Shown: positions 58,701 to 64,000 of the stretch, in pieces
Layout: each line of letters starts with the position of its first letter
How positions within the stretch are numbered: the stretch's first letter is position 1
From: Antedon mediterranea
Lineage: Eukaryota > Echinodermata > Crinoidea > Comatulida > Antedonidae
Direction of reading: 5' to 3'
Length of the DNA stretch: 64,000 bases
Assembly: GCF_964355755.1 (NCBI RefSeq)
Contig: NC_092678.1
Location: 9,832,922 to 9,896,921, forward strand
The notes under the pieces: model-generated
Database searches by the model: none
What the model was told of the DNA's origin: nothing
The model's input: the letters and a program-made list of their open reading frames with translations, nothing else
Made by a program: the position numbers and the translations under genes

Positions 58701-61700
58701 AAAAAGTTTTGTCAAAATGCTCAAAATGGTCTAAAACGTTTTTAAAACGATATTAAGCTATTTTGTGCTCTTTGATGTTTTTGTATAACCAAGTTTTTTC
58801 GAAAATCACAAAATGGTCTAAAACGTCTCCAAATGCGATTTGAAGATATTCTGAGCACTTTGGTGTTTTTATGTTAAAAAGTTTTTTCGAAAATCACAAA
58901 ATGGTCTAAAACGTCTCCAAATGCGATTTGAAGATATTCTGAGCACTTTGGTGTTTTTATGTTAAAAAGTTTTTTCGAAAATCACAAAATGGTCTAAAAC
59001 GTCTCCAAATGCGATTTGAAGCTATTCTATACACTTTGATGTTTTGTGTTAAAAAGTTTTGTCGAAATGCTCAAAATGGTTTAAAACGTTTTTAAAACGA
59101 TATTAAGCTATTTTGTGCTCTTTGATGTTTTTGTGTAACCAAGTTTCATCGAAATGAACAAAATGGTCTAAAACGTCTCCAAATGCGATTTGAAGCTTTT
59201 CCAAGCACTTTGCTGTTTTTATGTTAACAAGTTTTTTCGAAAATCACAAAATTGTCTAAAACGTCTCAAAATGCGATTTGAAGGTATTCTGAGCACTTTG
59301 GTGTTTTTGTGTGAAAAGTTTTAACGAAAAGCTCAAAATGGTCTAAAACGGTTCTAATGTGATTTTAAGCACTTTGATGTTTTTGTACAACCAAGTTTCA
59401 TCGAATGCTCAAAATGGTCTAAAACGTTTTTAAAACGATATTAAGCTATTTTGTGCTCTTTGATGTTTTTGTGTAACCAAGTTTTTTCGAAAATCACAAA
59501 ATGGTCTAAAACGTCTCCAAATGCGATTTGAAGCTTTTCTAAGCACTTTGGTGTTTTTATGTTAACAAGTTTTTTCGAAAATCACAAAATGGTCTAAAAC
59601 GTCTCCAAATGCGATTTGAAGCTATTCTGTACACTTTGATGTTTTGTGTGAAAAGTTTTAACGAAATGCTCAAAATTGTCTAAAACGGTTTCTAATGTGA
59701 TTTTAAGCACTTTGATGTTTTTGTAAAACCAAGTTTCATCGAAATGCACAAAATGGTCTAAAACGTCTCCAAATGCGATTTGAAGCTTTTCCAAGCACTT
59801 TGGTGTTTTTATGTTAACAAGGTTTTTCGAAAATCACAAAATGGTCTAAAACGTCTCCAAATGCGATTTGAAGCTTTTCCAAGCACTTTGCTGTTTTTAT
59901 GTTAACAAGTTTTTTCGAAAATCACAAAATGGTCTAAAACGTCTCAAAATACGATATTAAGCTGTTTTGTGCACTTTGATGATTTGTGTGAAAAGTTTTA
60001 ACGAAATGCTCAAAATGGTCTAAAACGGTTTCTAATGTGATTTTAAGCACTTTGATGTTTTTATGTAGCCAAGTTTTTTCGAAAATCACAAAATGGTCAA
60101 AAACGTCTCCAAATGCGATTTGAAGCTTTTCTAAGCACTTTGGTTTTTTTATGTTAACAAGTTTTTTCGAAAATCACAAAATGGTCTAAAACGTCTTCAA
60201 ATGCGATTTGAAGATATTCTGAGCACTTTGGTGTTTTTCTGTTAAAAAGTATTTTCGAAAATCACAAAATGGCCTAAAACGTCTCCAAATGCGATTTGAA
60301 GCTATTCTGTACACTTTGATGTTTTGTGTGAAAAAGTTTTGTCAAAATGCTCAAAATGGTCTAAAACGTTTTTAAAACGATATTAAGCTATTTTGTGCTC
60401 TTTGATGTGTTTGTATAACCAAGTTTTTTCGAAAATCACAAAATGGTCTAAAACGTCTCCAAATGCGATTTGAAGCTTTTCCAAGCACTTTGCTGTTTTT
60501 ATGTTAACAATTTTTTTCGAAAATCATAAAATGGTCTAAAACGTCTCCAAATGCGATTTGAAGCTATTCTGTACACTTTGATGTTTTGTGTGAAAAGTTT
60601 TGTCGAAATGCTCAAAATGGTCTAAAACGTTTTTAAAACGATATTAAGCTATTTTGTGCTCTTTGATGTTTTTGTGTAACCAAGTTTCATCGAAATGAAC
60701 AAAATGGTCTAAAACGTCTCCAAATGCGATTTGAAGCTTTTCTAAGCACTTTCGTGTTTTTATGTTAACAAGTTTTTTCGAAAATCACAAAATGGTCTAA
60801 AACGTCTCCAAATGCGATTTGAAGATATTCTGAGCACTTTGCTGTTTTAATGTTAACAAGTTTTTTCGAAAATCACAAAATGGTCTAAAACGTCTCAAAA
60901 TGCTATTTGAAGGTATTCTGAGCACTTTGGTGTTTTTGTGTGAAAAGTTTTAACGAAATGCTCAAAATGGTCTAAAACGGTTCTAATGTGATTTTAAGCA
61001 CTTTGATGTTTTTGTATAACCAAGTTTCATCGAAATGCTCAAAATGGTCTAAAACGTTTTTAAAACGATATTAAGCTATTTTGTGCTCTTTGATGTTTTT
61101 GTGTAACGAAGTTTCATCGAAATGAACAAAATGGTCTAAAACGTCTCCAAATGCGATTTGAAGCTTTTCCAAGCACTTTGCTGTTTTTATGTTAACAAGT
61201 TTTTTCGAAAATCACAAAATGGCCTAAAACGTCTCAAAATGCGATTTCAAGGTATTCTGAGCACTTTGGTGTTTTTGTGTGAAAGGTTTTAACGAAATGC
61301 TCAAAATGGTCTAAAACGGTTTCTAATGTGATTTTAAGCACTTTGATGTTTTTGTATAACCAAGTTTCATCGAAATGCACAAAATGGTCTAAAACGTCTC
61401 CAAATGCGATTTGAAGCTTTTCTAAGCACTTTGCTGTTTTTATGTTAAAAAGTTTTTTCGAAAATCACAAAATGGTCTAAAACGTCTCCAAATGCGATTT
61501 GAAGATATTCTGAGCACTTTGGTGTTTTTATGTTAAAAAGTTTTTTCGAAAATCACAAAATGGTCTAAAACGTCTCCAAATGCGATTTGAAGATATTCTG
61601 AGCACTTTTGTGTTTTTATGTTAAAAAGTTTTTTCGAAAATCACAAAATGGTCTAAAACGTCTCCAAATGCGATTTGAAGCTATTCTGTACACTTTGATG

Positions 61701-64000
61701 TTTTGTGTGAAAAAGTTTTGTCGAAATGCTCAAAATGGTCTAAAACGTTTTTAAAACGATATTAAGCTATTTTGTGCTCTTTGATGTTTTTGTGTAACCA
61801 AGTTTTATCGAAATGAACAAAATGGTCTAAAACGTCTCCAAATGCGATTTGAAGCTTTTCCAAGCACTTTGCTGTTTTTATGTTAACAAGCTTTTTCGAA
61901 AATCACAAAATGGTCTAAAACGTCTCCAAATGCGATTTGAAGATATTCTGAGCACTTTGGTGTTTTTATGTTAAAAAGTTTTTTCGAAAATCACAAAATG
62001 GTCTAAAACGTCTCCAAATGCGATTTGAAGATATTCTGAGCACTTTGGTGTTTTTATGTTAAAAAGTTTTTTCGAAAATCACAAAATGGTCTAAAACGTC
62101 TCCAAATGCGATTTGAAGCTATTCTGTACACTTTGATGTTTTGTGTGAAAAAGTTTTGTCGAAATGCTCAAAATGGTCTAAAACGTTTTTAAAACGATAT
62201 TAAGCTATTTTGTGCTCTTTGATGTTTTTGTGTAACCAAGTTTTATCGAAATGAACAAAATGGTCTAAAACGTCTCCAAATGCGATTTGAAGCTTTTCCA
62301 AGCACTTTGCTGTTTTTATGTTAACAAGTTTTTTCGAAAATCACAAAATGGTCTAAAACGTCTCAAAATGCGATTTGAAGGTATTCTGAGCACTTTGGTG
62401 TTTTTGTGTGAAAAGTTTTAACGAAATGCTCAAAATTGTCTAAAACGGTTTCTAATGTGATTTTAAGCACTTTGATGTTTTTGTAAAACCAAGTTTCATC
62501 GAAATGAACAAAATGGTCTAAAATGTCTCCAAATGCGATTTGAAGCTTTTCCAAGCACTTTGCTGTTTTTATGTTAACAAGCTTTTTCGAAAATCACAAA
62601 ATGGTCTAAAACGTCTCCAAATGCGATTTGAAGATATTCTGAGCACTTTGGTGTTTTTATGTTAAAAAGTTTTTTCGAAAATCACAAAATGGTCTAAAAC
62701 GTCTCCAAATGCGATTTGAAGCTCTTCTGTACACTTTGATGTTTTGTGTGAAAAAGTTTAGTCGAAATGCTCAAAATGGTCTAAAACGTTTTTAAAACGA
62801 TATTAAGCTATTTTGTGCTCTTTGATGTTTTTGTGTAACCAAGTTTCATCGAAAATCACAAAATGGTCTAAAACGTCTCCAAATGCGATTTGAAGATATT
62901 CTGAGCACTTTGGTGTTTTTATGTTAACAAGTTTTTTCGAAAATCACAAAATGGTCTAAAACGTCTCCAAATGCGATTTGAAGATATTCTGAGCACTTTG
63001 GTGTTTTTATGTTAAAAAGTTTTTTCGAAAATCACAAAATGGTCTAAAACGTCTCAAAATGCGATTTGAAGGTATTCTGAGCACTTTGGTGTTTTTGTGT
63101 GAAAAGTTTTAACGAAAAGCTCAAAATGGTCTAAAACGGTTCTAATGTGATTTTAAGCACTTTGATGTTTTTGTACAACCAAGTTTCATCGAAATGCTCA
63201 AAATGGTCTAAAACGTTTTTAAAACGATATTAAGCTATTTTGTGCTCTTTGATGTTTTTGCGTTACCAAGTTTTTTCGAAAATCACAAAATGGTCTAAAA
63301 CGTCTCCAAATGCGATTTGAAGCTTTTCTAAGCACTTTGGTGTTTTTATATTAACAAGTTTTTTCGAAAATCACAAAATGGTCTAAAACGTCTCAAAATG
63401 CGATTTGAAGGTATTCTGAGCACTTTGGTGTTTTTGTGTGAAAAGTTTTAACGAAATGCTCAAAATGGTCTAAAACGGTTTCTAATTTGATTTTAACCAC
63501 TTTGATGTTTTTGTGTAACAAAGTTCTTTTCGAAAATCACAAAATGGTCTAAAACGTCTCCAAATGCGATTTGAAGCTTTTCTAAGCACTTTGGTGTTTT
63601 TATGTTAACAAGTTTTTTCGAAAATCACAAAATGGTCTAAAACGTCTCAAAATGCGATTTGAAGGTATTCTGAGCACTTTGGTGTTTTTGTGTGAAAAGT
63701 TTTAACGAAATGCTCAAAATGGTCTAAAACGGTTTCTAATGTGATTTTAACAACTTTGATGTTTTTGTGTAACCAAGTTTTTTCGAAAATCACAAAATGG
63801 TCTAAAACGTCTCCAAATGCGATTTGAAGCTTTTCTAAGCACTTTGGTGTTTTTATGTTAACAAGTTTTTTCGAAAATCACAAAATGGTCTAAAACGTCT
63901 CCAAATGCGATTTGAAGATATTCTGAGCACTTTGGTGTTTTTCTGTTAAAAAGTATTTTCGAAAATCACAAAATGGTCTAAAACGTCTCCAAATGCAATT
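55798..64000. repeat. Segmental satellite block, copy 2 (matches 3.9-12.4 kb)
   Basis: Partner of the block starting near 3937, running off the window end. It is missing about three monomers near 63.05 kb: the offset drops from 51861 to 51599, a change of 262 bp, between there and the cctccaaatgcaatt variant at the window end (compare 12390). Otherwise nearly base-for-base identical by eye. Confidence 0.85.

Larger units (their letters stand above)
42405..64000. repeat. Right satellite array, continuation of the left array
   Basis: Same monomer classes, same orientation and same conserved box as the left array; roughly 250 monomers by length. The monomer cut by the mobile element resumes here at tgctctttgatg. 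The first kilobase is collinear with 6905 onward (offset 35500, for example the rare ctattctatacac stretch at 42661 and 7161). It contains higher-order repeats and segmental copies listed separately. Nothing other than satellite is visible up to the window end, which cuts through a monomer. Confidence 0.97.

Overview
The window is eukaryotic, probably from an invertebrate animal; the species cannot be named from the sequence. About 57 of the 64 kb is AT-rich satellite DNA. It is interrupted once, by a 6.86 kb tyrosine-recombinase retrotransposon of the Ngaro type in the DIRS order. There are no bacterial features, and I see no host gene, tRNA, rRNA or CRISPR array.

Layout. Positions 1-35544 and 42405-64000 are one satellite array. 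It is built from several diverged monomer classes of about 77-88 bp, each opening with a conserved aaaatggtctaaaacg box. The monomers are organised into higher-order repeats of about 3.6-3.8 kb (15.1-26.3 kb) and 2.59 kb (43.5-48.7 kb), a 1.0 kb tandem duplication (50.1-52.1 kb), and segmental copies of several kb. The largest segmental copy matches 3.9-12.4 kb to 55.8-64.0 kb. Short minus-strand reading frames of about 60-76 codons recur in the array but are monomer periodicity, not genes.

The mobile element (35545-42404) reads on the minus strand. Its order is: repeat A1, an SGNH/GDSL-type hydrolase ORF, candidate poly(A) signals, a 105/115-bp minisatellite, Gag with CCCH plus CCHC-like zinc motifs, reverse transcriptase/RNase H, tyrosine recombinase, a second minisatellite of alternating dyads, then B1-A2-B2. 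This A1...B1-A2-B2 layout is the split direct repeat arrangement of Ngaro/PAT-type elements. All four ORFs are intact and every catalytic motif looked for is present. A1 and A2 are identical and B1 and B2 differ by one base in an A-run, so the copy looks young and possibly functional.

How the parts fit together. Gag ends in an A7 run followed at once by UAG, with RT in the +1 frame. RT ends in UAAUG, shared with the recombinase start. Translation therefore looks coupled from Gag to RT to recombinase, while the hydrolase may have its own transcript. The recombinase would insert a circular intermediate by strand exchange in a 6-bp core, attttg. Both hybrid ends, the internal B1/A2 copy of the circle junction and paralogous empty target sites (for example 6899-6904) are all visible here, and there is no target-site duplication.
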